Shown: positions 22,668 through 36,685, numbered from the stretch's first letter. The stretch: DNA of 64,000 nucleotides from Halisarca cf. caerulea (GCA_963170055.1 CAUJGJ010000037.1:989601-1053600); one strand, 5' to 3'. Program-made: numbers and translations. The notes: generated from the sequence alone by a model not told the origin.

Positions 22668-24729
22668 ACAATGATTGAGCATTTTACTAATTTTATTTAA
22701 TCGTAATTTGCTTTTACCGGTATATATTTATTCTTGATGTAATATACAATATATTGCAATTGTGCAGTATAGCACACATGCAGTGTTGGCAGTTGCTGTA
22801 TAGAGAATTATAATTGTTTCAATCATGTAGCTAGTGTGAAAATTCAAAATTAAATTTGTGCATAAATCATGCAGATCAATGCATGTAAACATACTGCAGT
22901 TGGTGCATAATGGACTTGCATGGTGGAGTAGGCCCATGTATACCTCAACATGTATATTTATAGAGTAGTCATGCATGCAGAAGATTAATATTCCAACAAT
23001 TATAATGTCCTGAATTGGGATTCATGTGGCAAAACATGAATAACCACAGAGGTGATTGCATTAAGACAGGAAGAGTGTTCATGGAGGAGGATCTCGGAAG
23101 TGATTGAGATCAGAAGGTACACATGCTAAAAGAACAACGTATGAAAAACACTAGACTAAGTTGATATTTCAGCCATTCCATACACTTTCAAAGAATTAGT
23201 AATAACATAATATTACAGATAGGCATACGTATCACTGGAGTTCAATTGACTAAGCAGTATCAACATAATACACTCAATGGAAGTCAGACAATTATGATTC
23301 CATATCTTCTGCTTGCTACACAAAAGGAACAGGAAAATGGAGCATAATTCCATTGTTCCAATGCATAACAAAACACAGTAAACATGCATCATAAAAAATT
23401 CCAACATACACTTCCAAGTAAACTACTAATTCATATTTATTTTGCTCAAAATAACCTTTCAGTTGTTGGGATCAAGATGATGGCATAATCAGCAGTAACA
23501 CAAGAAAAAGGGCTAAACTGAACAATATCGATCATTGAGGTGACAGGCAACTGACAGTCAAAATTGACCTCTCGATGGTCAGTGGTTAATTTTTTTCTTC
23601 AACAGCCACACATCATTGTTACATAATACTCTATTGATGTAAATGTCTTCAGGTTAGAAAATGGTGTATTCTAGCATATGCACTCCAAACTACGATTTGA
23701 GCTAGCCTATGTTCATCAGTGAATTTGCAAAGGGAAGACTTTCCTCTAGATTGTTAATATTTAGGGCAAAGAAGGTAACACTGTTACATAGACTGATCCT
23801 GAATTTGGCAGATTCCTAAATGGAGTAGGACGATAAGACATCTATAGAGGACCATCGAAATATAATGCAGGAGTAAGGAGTTGACACAAGTGTATCTTAT
23901 ATCTGGCACTGGCAATGATCACTCACAGCGCATTGAGACAAATCAGTGAACACCCTCACGGTGCCTATCAAAGGCAGACACTGGTCGGTCACTTGACTGA
24001 CTGAGCGATATTGCTAACTTTATTATGAAAAGTACTGATGAATCACATTGACACAAGTTTACACAGAACATACTGCAAACTTAATACACAGAAGATTGCA
24101 CATCACATAAGCACAATTCATTGAAGAGTCAATCATACACCAATACATTACACAACCTTTTGACCCCATACAAAAATTCGTTGTGCTTGTTCAAGACATA
24201 TGCACCAGGTAATTGGAAAGTGTGCTGAATCCATGCTACAATTAGTACAAACCCTTTACGCTGCATATGTAAATACTGCATGCGCTCAATTTTTTTCAGA
24301 TTGCAAGGCCATGCGTGAATATTTTAAGCCCACGAAAATTAAGGTCAAGCTCTTGTGCAATGACCAAGATGGCCGTCAAAAGAACAGGAGTCATGGAGAA
24401 GCACTGCAGTGCCTTCGCTCTTTAGTCAGTTTAGTTTACTCAAGTTTACTTCAGTTAATCAAGTTTAGGTCAGTAAAAGGCTAAATAAAGGAAGGATTAA
24501 AGGGGGATCCGTGAAAATATTGAAAATTGGCCATCTGCAAAAATTTGAGCGTATACGGTACAGTATAAACTGTATGCTAGTGAGGAAAATGACACTGACT
24601 TGCCAACATTTCAGTTCACCACCACATTTCTGACGGTCTAATTAATAAATATCTTTGATAGTGACAAACATGAGGATCCTCAGGCTGAGTTAGTGGTGAA
24701 TCAAAAATTTTTTTTGCAGGGTCCAAGCC
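22668..24729. other. tail-to-tail spacer between TEX2-like gene and ALYREF
   Basis: 2.06 kb with no supported gene. The region at about 24300-24545 carries cgaaaattaag/ccgtgaaaat motifs related to the MITE at 7571-7783. The rest is AT-rich and unremarkable. Confidence 0.6.
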
Positions 24730-27037
24730 CTAACTTACTTCTCTATACTTATCCAGTTCAGCATCCAGTTTGTCAGCAGAGTACTCAGGCCTTTGGCCAC
24801 CACCCCGACCCCTTCCTCTTCCACGTGATCCACCTCTTGCAGTACCCCTCTGTCCTCGTCCTCTACTGGAGCCTCTTCCCCTGCCACCAAAACCTCCTCC
24901 ACCTCTATTAATAAGGAAAAACATTCAGGTATAAAAAACAGGTTAAGCATAGGAGATATGTACGATGGGGGTGGGTCACTTATATATGAGGAACACGGGA
25001 TGAGATTGTCACCACATGAACTAACCACAAAAATACCAGCAGAAATTCTTTTCTTTTCACTCACTTTAAAACATAGCATCACAGAATCCAAACATGCTCA
25101 CCAATACACAAAATAATAGTTGTTCACTGTTTGAGGCTAGTGCTTGCAATAATGTACTGGAACTTCACACACATAGGAATGGCTACATTTAACATAAATT
25201 TGGTGACCTCACCACCTTAGATAACATATGTAGAATGTTATATTAGATGGTAAGGTCATCAAATCTACGTATGTTAACGAATAGCGGGAAATTTCTGTGG
25301 AGTAATTTTTTTTGCAGATTTTGTGGATATTCCAACATTTATAATCCACAAAATCTTAGCACTAGACATGTACATCCTCAGCTACGTCAGGCTCAGGTAC
25401 ACACTAGGCCCCTACACCATTATTCTTCTGTGTGAGCAACAGTTTCTCGAAAAGCTGGTCATGCTATACATCGCTTTCTCCCTTCTTTAAACAAAACAAT
25501 CCGGTGGAGCGTGCACACCTGAAAGTTTCATGGCCCATTAGACAGCAACAGTAACCTCAAATCTTTGAATGAAGTGTAAATGGTGTAAACGGCTTCAACT
25601 TGTGCCATTTCGTTCACACAATACACTCAAAAGCTACTTTCCTACCACCGCCCAAGACAAAAATGACTTCCTGAATTTTAGGGACCTGCGAATTTTGGGA
25701 AATGAGCCATTCGTGGAAATTTCCTGCTATTAGGTATTTTGCAACAACATTAATTATACGAAAACACTTGCAGATGAATAAATTTCTAGTAGTTAACTAG
25801 TGATGTGTCAACAGTTTACCAATGACAAAGATGAATAAAGGGATGTAGTAAAAAGATGTTCTAGAACATAATAAATCCTAAATACCTTGAACCACATACC
25901 ACTGAAATTTCATTGCAAGATCTAATATTTTAACTACAGGCTTCCATGCACAATAGTACGTACTTGTGTGGTAAAATGTGGTGTGCTCCAACTCTAACAT
26001 TAATTCTGTGACTGCATTTTCAGCTAGTTTCATTAACCATCACTTTACCTTGTATATTCATTTCCACCACTTGCACCTCGACCTGAACCTGGACTAGCCA
26101 TACTATCTCCTGTCAGCTCAATAAGCATAGGACGTCCTGATAGAAAACAAAAGAAATACATGTGATAAATATATAACAAATACAAAATTGAGTAAAATTG
26201 CACAAACCATCCAAAGGTACATTGTTGTACTTCTTCATGGCTCTAATGGCATCTCCTTTACGCTCAAATATGACATTGGCAGTTCCTAGAGACCTGCCAC
26301 TTTTATCATAATGAATTGATGTTTTTCTAATTGGACCAAATGGCTCAAATAATGTCTAAACACATAAAGAGAGAGAATATAGTTAATCATGGTCCAAGAT
26401 GTTTCTGAAAATAGAAACTCACACCAATGTCGGAATCTGACACTCCATAGTCGAGGTTGGATATGAGGAGTTTGGCAGAACCAGTAGCAGCCTGTCTGGT
26501 TAGTCTGACATTGGCACCATTATACATATCATGCTGCCACTTGCCTCTAGGGGTACCTTGAGAATTCTACATCAGTAGTGAGCACAAGATGCGTTTGGAG
26601 CCATAAAACCATTGGGCACAGAAGAATATGGCAGAGCTCCAACAAAGTCCAATGAAATCTGCCTTTTTAAGACAGACAGCACAGAATTATTCAAAACAAT
26701 GGTATATGCCCTAATGGTCATGAAAACCGTTGATTTTCTCTACTATAGGGCAAATTTAGCATTGATACTCCAAGTATCTATGATTTTAGCCTGCCAGGCT
26801 CTATAAACACGTGTAGATTGGTATCAGACGACAAAAAGCCTGAAGTACTGGCGACATTCCGTAACTAACTCCGCTTCTGGTTCCTCTGGCACCTCTTCTA
26901 AAGGACGAACCCCCTCTGCTTCTAAACGATCCACGTCCACGTCCTCTGCCCCGTCCACGTCCAAAACCTCCCCTTCCTCGACCTCGACCTCTTCCACGGC
27001 CTCTAACAAAATCGTCTAATGGTCGATCGATATCCAT
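24730..27037 (-). CDS. ALYREF: ALYREF / REF mRNA export adaptor (THO complex subunit 4)
   Basis: This protein couples splicing and TREX to nuclear mRNA export through UAP56 and NXF1. Exons (high to low): 27037-26870, 26566-26423, 26355-26208, 26136-26049 and 24904-24730, all in frame, giving about 240 residues. An N-terminal UAP56-binding motif ([10 protein letters not shown]) leads into RG/RGG repeats. The RRM runs from [18 protein letters not shown] to [10 protein letters not shown]. It is followed by a second RGG block and the conserved C-terminal helix [12 protein letters not shown]. The last exon is ambiguous. YRE is followed by a perfect splice donor (gtaagt), so the stop used here (after VS) may be intron read-through, with a tiny unseen final exon. 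The gene is head-to-head with the VWA gene. Confidence 0.93.
25278..25733. mobile_element. MITE of about 455 bp in ALYREF intron 4
   Basis: Left end aatagcgggaaatttctgtgg (from 25280) and right end cgtggaaatttcctgctatt (25712-25731) are inverted repeats. There is no coding content. Confidence 0.7.
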
Positions 27038-27188
27038 CAGAATATAAAAATCGATAAAATAATAAGAAATGACTAGGAGTAGGTAGTTACCGCCTTAAAA
27101 CACTCTAGGCCCTATGTGACAAATCACTGCGCATGCGCAGATTCACGAGGTCTAACCACAGTCGGCGAACCGGCGAATAGCGGGGCGA
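27038..27188. promoter_or_regulatory. bidirectional promoter, ALYREF (-) and VWA-domain gene (+)
   Basis: Only 151 bp separate the two start codons. The segment contains TGCGCATGCGCA at 27128-27139, a perfect match to the palindromic NRF1 site typical of animal housekeeping and bidirectional promoters. It is also locally richer in CG than the surroundings. Confidence 0.8.
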
Positions 27189-30100
27189 ATGTTTCGTTGT
27201 GATTTATTTTCTTTAGAGGGCCTCATACCCCCCGCAAAAGTGGATGTATCATACGTACTACTTGACGGATGTGTTGGTAAAGGATCTGCAAATGTAACTT
27301 ACTCATTTGCGCAAGGTGAATTAACAACGTCAGCTTACTATTTCACTGCTGCTACGTACTACTTCGCGCAAGATGGCCAGTACTGTGGAGAAAGCGTGCT
27401 TAATAGCTTGAGTATGACCAGCCAATCAAGTAAGGGTTCGAATACACAGCTCTTTTCTGTCGATGAAATTTTAGATGCCGACAGTAACAGCAATGCTTAC
27501 CAAGTATTGTCCACCTCAGGTAATGCCCACTCTTCACACGCTGACATGGTACTGAGAGTTGACGGTCAGCCTGGCTTGAAGCAGTTACAATTTAGTATGG
27601 GGTTTTTGCTGGAAGTTAGAGGTAGATTCAGCAATGATAATGGAGATGCTTGTGTTCTTTCGTACTGTAACACTTGGCCAAGCAGTACCATTGTAGACTA
27701 TGCTTTATCATGTCATTTATGTAACTGTAAACGAGTTACTGTAAAGGTTGAAGATTATCCCAGTGGATCCCTGAAATGGAGAATGATTAATGCTAAGAAA
27801 TGTTTGTACCTCACCTACACGAAAGCAGACAACAGCAAATCTTTGGGAGATGTTGATCTTACTTTCTCTCTCAACTGCGAAAAAACTGCAAATGCAACAT
27901 CTACCCTGTTTGGATATTCTAACCATCAATGGCTGCCTCATAGTTACATTCTGAATGTTTCTCTTCCACCCCTTTCTTGTGATACCCATTCCAGTAGCAA
28001 TACCTTTTATCCAGGTGAATTTATTTTTCTCATAGATTGCAGCGGTAGTATGAGTGGTATGAACATTCTTGAAACAACTAAAGCTATTCATGTAGCCCTA
28101 AAGAGTCTGCCACTTCATAGTTACTTCAATGTAATTGCATTTGGTTCAAAATTTCGTAATGCTTTCTCAACTAGTGTTGAATATTCTCCTGATAATTTGG
28201 TAAAAGCTGCTCAGTTTGTGAATCAGCTGGATACTACTCTTGGTGGGACTGACCTGTTAAGTCCTCTTCGTTGGTTGACCAAGCAACCTTGTCTACATGG
28301 ATTGGCTAGACAGATTTTTATTATCACAGATGGGGAAGCTAGCTCTCCTGCAAACATCATCTCGCTGATGCAACACCATGCTAGGGATGTTAGGTTTGTT
28401 TCTGTATATATTATTAACTGAATTTGTTGTGATCTGTGAATTTTTGTTTAGATGTCATTTATTTGGTATTGGAGGTGAAGCTTGCAGTGTGCTGCTGTCC
28501 AGCCTGGCTGCTGTGACAAAAGGAACATCATTAAAAGTCACCGATCCTGTATTGCTACCCAAGCTTGTAAGTAATGTGCAGATACTTTGATACATAAATG
28601 TTCCCGGGGCTTCATTTAGCATACTGTAGCAGGGGTGGGGCACTCACCCCTTCTTGAAGATCTGCTGCTAAACTTGTGTCTGAGCATATACTAACACTAA
28701 AGGTTCATGAAAGGCAGGATTTATGGGGAAATGAACAAAAGCAAGCTTTTATGCTATATTTTGGAAATTTCCCTGAGACCACTATTATTAGTCCTTTACA
28801 CCCTTTGAATTGTTACTGTTAGCATATTATTTCAAGGCATGAAAGCATTCTGAACATGATCAACTCAGTCCACAATGTTAAAATTCATTCAAATCTCCAG
28901 TTTATACTGAAAATATAAATGCTGTACTACTATCAGGGATGCCAGGATTTCTTTGGGGTCAGACAAAGCAAGACTACTCTCCCTCCTTTTGTGACCGAGT
29001 GGACCCCTCGGCATAGCATACATGTATATTTGTAGTGATGTATCGACAAACCTGCTTAAGTAGTCTAAAATGGCCTTAGATACGTACCTCCTTATAAGGC
29101 ATAAAAAACTGCTTTTTTTTACTATGGGACTATACCCCAAGACCCCTAGAAATAGTGCATACCTTAACAATACCACACACAATACATAGCATTGTTACCT
29201 ACCCCCCCATCTCTGTACACTTACACCCCCGTATTGCAATCCCTACACCCCCCCCCCCCCCAAGATTTCAGGAAACTCAATTGACTCTGCACACATACAC
29301 ACTCCTAGCCACAAGTCCTTTATACAGTGCTGTGTACCTATGTATGTTCATGTGGGAAGGGGACTGAAAACAGTATAGTGATGAAAGTGTGTATGTATGA
29401 CTAGCTAGAAGGGATCAGTGGGGTCCCTGAAAAACAAATCATTTATCTAACTTTACAAGTTGGCAGTAAAGGTGACTTTTAGCTTAGTGTTTTTTCTTTG
29501 GAATTTTATCAATCCTTCATGTGTGTTATCATGATTTTGCAGGAGGGGGGTGAACCCCTCCCACCTTCCTTAATAGAACCTGGTTCTAGTTTGACCCAAC
29601 CTACCCTGAGATGACATACGTATTTGATATTATAATGAGGTCATGCATGAATCACAAATTTGTTTCTTCTTTTCAGTTTCTGGCATTGTATGTACAGTAG
29701 TTTTCTTCATTATCCTAGCTCATTAGTACCTTGGAGAAATGTGCCTTATCACCACAAATCTGCAATGTCCTGGTGAGCCTGCAGCTACAGGATTGGAGTA
29801 TAGTAGAGGAATATAGCCAGATTAATTGGCTAAATGCCTGTTACGGTTCATTCCATTATTTTGTCTTGAAGCCAAACAAGCCAGGGGATGTTACTGTACA
29901 AGGAAATCTGCATGTTTCTGGAATGAAACAGGTGGAGCGTGTTTCATTCAATTTTTTCATCAATACATTGGCTTCTGACAATGCAGAGGTGAATGGGGTA
30001 CTCCCTCTATTGATTGGGTGGAAGAAACTGCATAAATTCATTTGTACCAAAGATAAGTCAAACCTTGAAGCTGCAGTTGCCACTAGCAAGATAGTTGGTT

Positions 30101-30963
30101 TGCGCTGTTGCTATGCTGAGTTTATCTGCAAGAATGAATGCTCCTATCTAACCACTCTCCCTTCTCTGCTTGCCAGTGCATATACCAATCAGACCACATG
30201 TGAGGGTAAACCTGCTGCTGTTTATCGGAGTCGTAAACGAATGGTTCCAGAAAGTGCTTATTCTGTCCCTGAACTAGTTAAGGCAAAAGTTTCTTCCTGG
30301 TTTGGCTCTGTGGTGTCAATAGCCACGTCTGTTTTGGGATTGTCTTCTAAAGAAGAGGATGCAGGGGACATTGAATATTCCCTAGATGACTTGGAAATGC
30401 AGCAGGAATCTAAGAAAGGACTCCATTGGGGGGATCAAGGCCAGTTGGTAATTCCTGACTGCTACTACAAGAATCCATGTCAGAAGCCAGTATCAAGTTC
30501 TGATGACTCTCCAGTTGGCTTGCAGAAAAAATCAGTACCTCTTGTGAAGAGAAGTCCTGACAATCCCGGTATTAATGCAAAGTACACCGAGTCCATTAGC
30601 GGTGTCAGCTTTGGACCCCCGAAGGATTTTTTTCCACTGCTGAAGCTTCAGCTATATGATGGAACTTGGTTGCTGGATTCCACTTTTTATGGAGTACTGG
30701 GCTTATCCCAAAGTGATGTTACATTCAGTACCCTACTCACCTTGCCTAGTCACATGTCATCATCAGACAAGGATAAAGCGATTGCTACGTTTGTAGCCAT
30801 AAGTGTATTTCATGTCTTTTGGACAGACTGTCAAGTAATTTGGAGGATGGCTATTTCCAAAGGATGCAGCTGGCTACTTCAGTGGGGAGTGGAAATCGAA
30901 AGCAAGGAAGCTATTGAAGTGAAGGCGTTCCTACGAAGATTGTATGGTAGAACTCGAGTGTAA
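27189..30963 (+). CDS. VIT/von Willebrand A domain protein (VWA5-like)
   Basis: Exons 27189-28393, 28452-28566 and 29719-30963 join in frame to about 854 residues. The N-terminus resembles a VIT domain (GLIPPAKVDVSYVLLDG). A vWA domain follows at about residue 275, with an intact MIDAS: DCSGSMSG, a later GGTD and IITDGE. The C-terminal region (LYDGTWLLDSTFYGVLGL) resembles the tail shared by VWA5A/5B and vault-PARP proteins. There is no signal peptide or membrane segment, so an intracellular protein is likely, as for VWA5A. I cannot say which VWA5-type member it is. It shares a 151-bp promoter with ALYREF and ends 275 bp before the Unkempt start codon. Confidence 0.85.
28567..29718. other. 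VWA gene intron 2
   Basis: 1.15 kb with no gene. It has a run of C (about 29248-29262) and short G/C-rich pieces (ggagggg, aacccctccc at about 29543-29560) like those at the ends of the 13160-13582 MITE. Confidence 0.55.
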
Positions 30964-31238
30964 TTGAAGAGAATTTTCTTCATAATATAGTAGCGTCTGT
31001 TTAATTTAGGGAGATCCCCGTATATCTATTCTTGATTTACACGTGATTTCGTAAGTCTGTAGTCAATAAACAAAAGATGGCCGTATCAGTATTGTTCTTG
31101 AAGTTGTAGGGTGAACGGTGAATAAGATAGCTACTTTTTCGCTACATAGTGCAATATTCGTACATACAATGATATGTACGTTAAGAATAACAAAGTAGAA
31201 GGAAATTTGTATCAGTTAAGTGTACCGTTGGCATTTCA

Positions 31239-32022
31239 ATGGCTCTCTCGCCTTCCTTGTCAGCCGCGACAGTCAGTGAAAAACCTTTCCATTATAAGTA
31301 AGTACTTGTTTACATAGAAAAATTAAACACTTGTGTCATTATTTGCCCTTTTCTCAATTGTGGAAGGTATCTGAAGGAATTCCGTGTAGAACAATGCCAA
31401 TTATTTCTTCAGCATAAGTGTACACAGCACAGGCCTTTTACCTGTTTTAACTGGCATTTTATGAACCAAAGAAGAAGACGACCAGTTAGGAGATTAAAAG
31501 ATGGCATATTCAACTACAGCCCTGATGTTTATTGCACATTATATGATGAAACTTCTGGAATATGTCCTAATGGAGATGAGTAAGCCAGCAAAATAACCTG
31601 CATTAATCACTTGTGCAAAATTTGTTTTAAATTCTGTATGTAACCTTTGTGTTTCAGTTGTCCTTACTTACATCGCAATGGTGGTGACACTGAAAGACGG
31701 TACCATTTACGGTATTACAAAACGAGTACATGTGTTTATGAGACTGACTCCAGAGGATTTTGTGTGAAAAATGGTCCACACTGTGCCTTTGCCCATGGTC
31801 CTAATGACTTGAGACAGGCAGTCTATGACGCTCGAGAACTACAAGGTGATGATGATAATAAAATTCCACTTTTTTCAAGTCTTGAGAAGGAGAAAGGCGT
31901 CTTAGTTGATGATCCAAGATGGCAAGGTTTGTGTGGTTACATAATGTAGCTTGTCTGTGATAAAATCATATCCTTACAGTGGATTTGACCTAGTTTTATC
32001 AATATTCTTTTGTGTGTTTGTG

Positions 32023-32075
<53 letters not shown>

Positions 32076-35000
32076 CGTGCGTGCGTGTGTATGTGTGGGG
32101 GGGGGGGGGGTGAGTGGAAGGGGAGGTTTGGATGTGGGTATGCATGTGCATATGTGTATACATCTGAGTGCCTTGCAATGATGTTAGCAAGTATTTTTTT
32201 CTTCAGATCACAGTTTTGTCTTAACATATTATAAAACTGAACATTGTAAGCGTCCACCTAGGCTGTGTAGACAAGGATATGCGTGCCCTTTTTTCCACAA
32301 TAACAAAGACAGAAGAAGAACACCAAAGCAGTTTAATTACAGGTAAGGTTACCTTAGTTAATATAATAATATTGCAAAATAAATATGTATTATTATTGAT
32401 AATTTTGTCACCACATTATTGGTTCTTCTAACCCACAAATGCTAGGTCAACTCCATGTCCGAATGTAAAAGTCAATGATGAATGGGGCGATCCAGTTCAT
32501 TGTGAAAATGGGGACACTTGTACCTATTGCCACAGTCGTACAGAGCAGCAGTTTCATCCAGAGGTGCATTGTTTAGTCTGCGTGTGTATATTGGATTGTA
32601 AGATAGTGGCATTGTATGTTAATTTCATTTCCCAGTGGTTTTCTAGTAACTCTAAGTCTGTGCATACGTATGTGTTTTGGTGTAGTACAAGGTCTTCTGT
32701 ACTGAAATGTACTTCATTGTTTTGTAGATTTATAAGTCAACAAAATGCAATGACATACAGCAAACAGGTTACTGCCCACGTGGACCATTTTGTGCTTTTG
32801 CACATGGAGATTGTAAGCTCTATCACTTGTTAGTTATTAATTCATTTGTCACATTATCACAATGTGTCTTGTGATAATCTTTAGCGGAAATCAGTGCACC
32901 GCGATTGTTAACAGACGAGCCAATGGTATCCTACCCAAGCCCAGTTGTAAGTTACAACTAAATGGTTCCCTAAACCCTATGATATGTCAGTGTTCTTGTT
33001 CAGGCATCAGTATCCAGTACAGGATCAACAGGAGGTGACCTTGATATCCTTGGAACATCACCCAGTAGTAAGATTTCTAAGCTACATCAGTATTCTGCTG
33101 AAAAACTTACAAATGTTGGATTCTCTAAAGCTCCTGGAGCAGAATTCAGAGGAAGGTCACCTGAATCTGAAGATGGACAGGTGAATGTGATATATAATAC
33201 TTACAAGAACAGGGTTATGCCCTTTTCTTAGCATGTAGTGCTTGCTGGTAGAGACAGTAAATTTTGTTCGTAGTTCCTGCTGCATAAGACCAAGTATTTT
33301 TCATTCGTGTTTTTTTTTTCCAAAGGGGTTTGTCTACAGTTCTATCAGGGTTTTATCCTGGGAGGGAGTACACTGGATCCCTGAGTATGATTTCTCCAAG
33401 CCAGCTTGTGCAACCTGATTTTCTTTTAGGAGTAAACCCCATGTTATGCATGTGCATTGGTCATTTCATGTGAAGACATTGTACATATAACACCAATGAA
33501 GTCAATCACTATTCCATGATTGTTAAAACTTAATGGTTGCTAATGCAGATTATTTATTGCAGATTTCCCCAAACATTTCACTCATGATAAGACCCAGTTT
33601 GTTAGTCTGCAGTCTTGTCTCAAGTGGTTTGTCCAATCTTCATGAGTGTGCTTACAGGGCTTTCGTTGTGCAGTTCTCCTTGTATCTCACATACAAATGA
33701 TTTGATATCAAAGTGTATTCGCTTAGTTTGCGTATGTGTAAAGTACATAACAAATCCTTTTTCTTTCTCTACCTGACGTGATGTTTTAACGGTGCGTTTA
33801 CTCTGAATACAGTGAAATACAGTATAGATACGTATGTACATATTTTGGTTACTATGTCCATAATTATGGTAATGTATGTGTATATGTACATAAGTATACT
33901 ACGTACGTAATTCTGTCTACTATTCCCTGCCATCTATCTGTGTAGATATTTATATATAAACAGCTCACTGTGATTGACAATGACAGTACCCTTGATGAAA
34001 CTGAGAAGGCACACCGAAAGCAGGTCTGCTGTCTTGTGGTTATCCTTACATCTAGTGCTTTTTTGAGTACTGTTGACTTTGATTGTTCTTTGTATGCAGA
34101 ATGTAATGAAGCTATCATTAACATCTAGTGTGCCGTATTCTTCTGGAAGTCCACATGTTCAGCAGGCATCTAGCCTCCCCTCTAGTGTTTCAGACACTTT
34201 GGAAGCGATGGTTGGGCCATCTTTGGATGACCTAACACTTGATGATATTACCACAACACTAGACAGTGCAGATACACCTGAAGCAGAGGTATGATTTTAA
34301 TTTGAAATTGACTCACAGTTTAAATGCATATTATATTATGCATACAGACACAGGCATACACCTACAAATGGTGCATATGTACATGATACATAGTATTGTA
34401 TTCATAAGTACACATGTACGTACATGCACAGATCATTATTTTTGGTGATTTCTGTTACTGCAGTCTAACATGCTTATGTCATGATCACGATGTATGTGTT
34501 GTATAATAGTAGGATTTATTAGTAGTCCAGCCAGCTGCAACCCATGTTCATACGTAAGCGCTGGGTACTTATGTATCATGACCGTGGGTCGCAGCTGGCT
34601 GGACTAGATGTCTTAGATGCTTATTTCAGTGGTGTTTCTTCTTATGTGCTTAGGAGCCTTCTGGGCGTCTATTGGGTACTTCTCCTATGGCACAAAGTCT
34701 GATGCAGTCTTTCAGCCCCCATACATCAGCGCCCAGCATGTCATACTCAACTCCGTTAGGACCTCTGTCTCCTTATGGAGTGCCAAACACTACATCTCAA
34801 GGAGTAAGTTAATAAGAGACTCCATGTCTTTCTTTACAAGTTTGTAGTGTGTGTCTGTGTGTGTGTGTGCGTGTGTGTGTGTATCTGTATATGTATCTGT
34901 GCATATGTGTGTGTGTGTGCTTTTAAATATGCATGGGTACATGCGTGTGCATGTGTGCAATCAATATGATTCTTATATTGCCAATGTGTAGATTGAACTG

Positions 35001-36685
35001 TTTTTACATTTGCAGCCCGGTACAAGTCCTCGCTTTGGAGTTCATTCTGGATATGGTTTTGCCAGTGGCTCTGCTATCTCTCCATCAGCAGGTGTTGGAT
35101 CTCCACTGTTTATGAGCAGTCACACTCATTCTCCAACTGTACCACTTCATCAAACCTCACAGAAGCAAAGCGTCCGAAGACTTGTGAGTTTAACATGATG
35201 TCCCAATCTTGTGATGAGCTACTTTGTGGGAGGGTTTTAAGTTCAGGAGTCAGTTTGATTTTGATAGATAAGGAGACACTGGTTATTTTTATTACCAAGC
35301 GGTTTAATGAGGTAAATTGTTCCATTACCAATGGGAGTCCATTCAAGGTTGTCCAAGTACTTCCGCCTTAGGGCCAGAATGAATATTTTCAACTGAAATT
35401 GTGGCTGTATTTTGAGATCAAAGAACTTATCTATAGTGAACAACAACTTGGATATGTGTGCACTGCATACATATAAGACAAGCCCTGAACTGTTTTGGTT
35501 AGAGAACATACAGACAGTTCAGCAAAATACCAAAGAATTTTCAATCTTGGCCTGTTTGGTAGTCTCATTGTCCTGTTCAAGTTGTAAAACATATGTACAT
35601 ATCTTGAATTTTTGTTAACCAATACTAAAAGTTCAATAAAGAAGAGGTAAGCTTTCTGATTTTAGCATTCCAGTCACTAAATACGTCGGCCATTTTGGTG
35701 GCCATTTGCAACATATTCTTGCTCTATTGGATCTGGGAAATATAGCCAGGTCTGAACTGTATTTACACCTACATAGTATGACTTATTTTTACAAGTACTT
35801 GTGTATGTAGGTTAGTACCTTATACAGTACCTGATGTTGTACTGTATACAGTACTTGCATATTATGTGCAGGTAATGTGTTAGTAGACATTGCTTTCCTT
35901 AAAAATACAGAGTCATGGCCCAGCTGGAGGTAGTCCAGATGTTGAACTTCAGACACTTAAAGATGAGCTCACTGCAGCCAGAGTAAAACTGAGCCACTTT
36001 GAGCACTCATGGAGACAAGCAAAAGTAGCATGCGATGCGTGGAGGAAAGAAGCAGAAGAAAGTAAATATCTAATGCAAACAACAGAGCAAGAAAAACAAA
36101 ATTTCTTAGCAAAGTTACAACTGGTAAGGTACTATACGACAACATATGTATTGTATGCTGTCTTCTTAGCAAATTTGATGTCATTTGTAGTTGGAAGGAG
36201 AACTTCAGAAGCACTCAACTTGTCAGAAGTACTTAAAAGTTTTGGTGGATTTGTCAGATCTCTCCAAACTTTCCCTTTCAGAGCTGGAAAGTTTGTCTGC
36301 ACATATTAGGAGAGATTTGGATAGAATAGAACAGGTAAGAAGTGCATCAGTGTAGATTACTGTAGTAGATGTTAGAGGGAGTAGTTTTTGATATTGTGAA
36401 CTACAGTGGGACCATTGTTTGTACATACTTATGTTCTGGAAGATAAAACCATTGTTGTGTTGATCAAAGTCTGTCATCTTTATTTCTTACTAGACTCTCC
36501 GTCACCGTTTATCAACATTGTGTACGCAGTGTAAGCAATTCACTAGATCAGTGGCCTTTCAGCCATGTGGTCATTGTCTGCTCTGTGACATTTGCACAGA
36601 GAAACTGTCTTCCGTAGAACAGCCCAAATGCCCACATTGCAAGACTCCTATAGTTAATTGGAGCTCAATAAAATTACCACTTTAG
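31239..36685 (+). CDS. UNK: Unkempt-like CCCH zinc finger / RING protein
   Basis: Unkempt binds RNA through CCCH fingers and represses translation. Fifteen in-frame exons give about 744 residues (human UNK about 810): 31239-31297, 31367-31579, 31658-31926, 32207-32342, 32446-32563, 32728-32812, 32885-32946, 33004-33180, 33964-34023, 34100-34288, 34654-34803, 35016-35183, 35911-36123, 36191-36334 and 36494-36685. The N-terminal half carries the diagnostic finger series (CQLFLQHKCTQHRPFTC, GICPNGDDCPYLHR, VKNGPHCAFAHG, CRQGYACPFFH, GDTCTYCHSR, CPRGPFCAFAHG). A Ser-rich linker, a coiled coil (LQTLKDELTAARVKLSHFE) and a C-terminal RING (CTQCKQF...PCGHCLLCDIC...CPHC) follow. Exon 9 could start slightly upstream (33946). 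Confidence 0.95.
32019..32088. repeat. (GT)n microsatellite and G run
   Basis: Pure GT changing to GCGT, then a run of about 12 G at about 32097-32110, in an Unkempt intron. Confidence 0.9.
34522..34606. mobile_element. 85-bp hairpin MITE in an Unkempt intron
   Basis: tagtccagccagctgc (34523-34538) is the perfect inverted repeat of gcagctggctggacta (34591-34606). Confidence 0.75.
35184..35910. other. Unkempt intron 12
   Basis: 727 bp of AT-rich intron. Overlapping short frames on both strands show no recognised domain. Confidence 0.5.

Noticed and set aside
29155..29367. Small frames in the VWA gene intron
   Set aside because: Low-complexity, CA- and C-rich sequence without domain or splice support.
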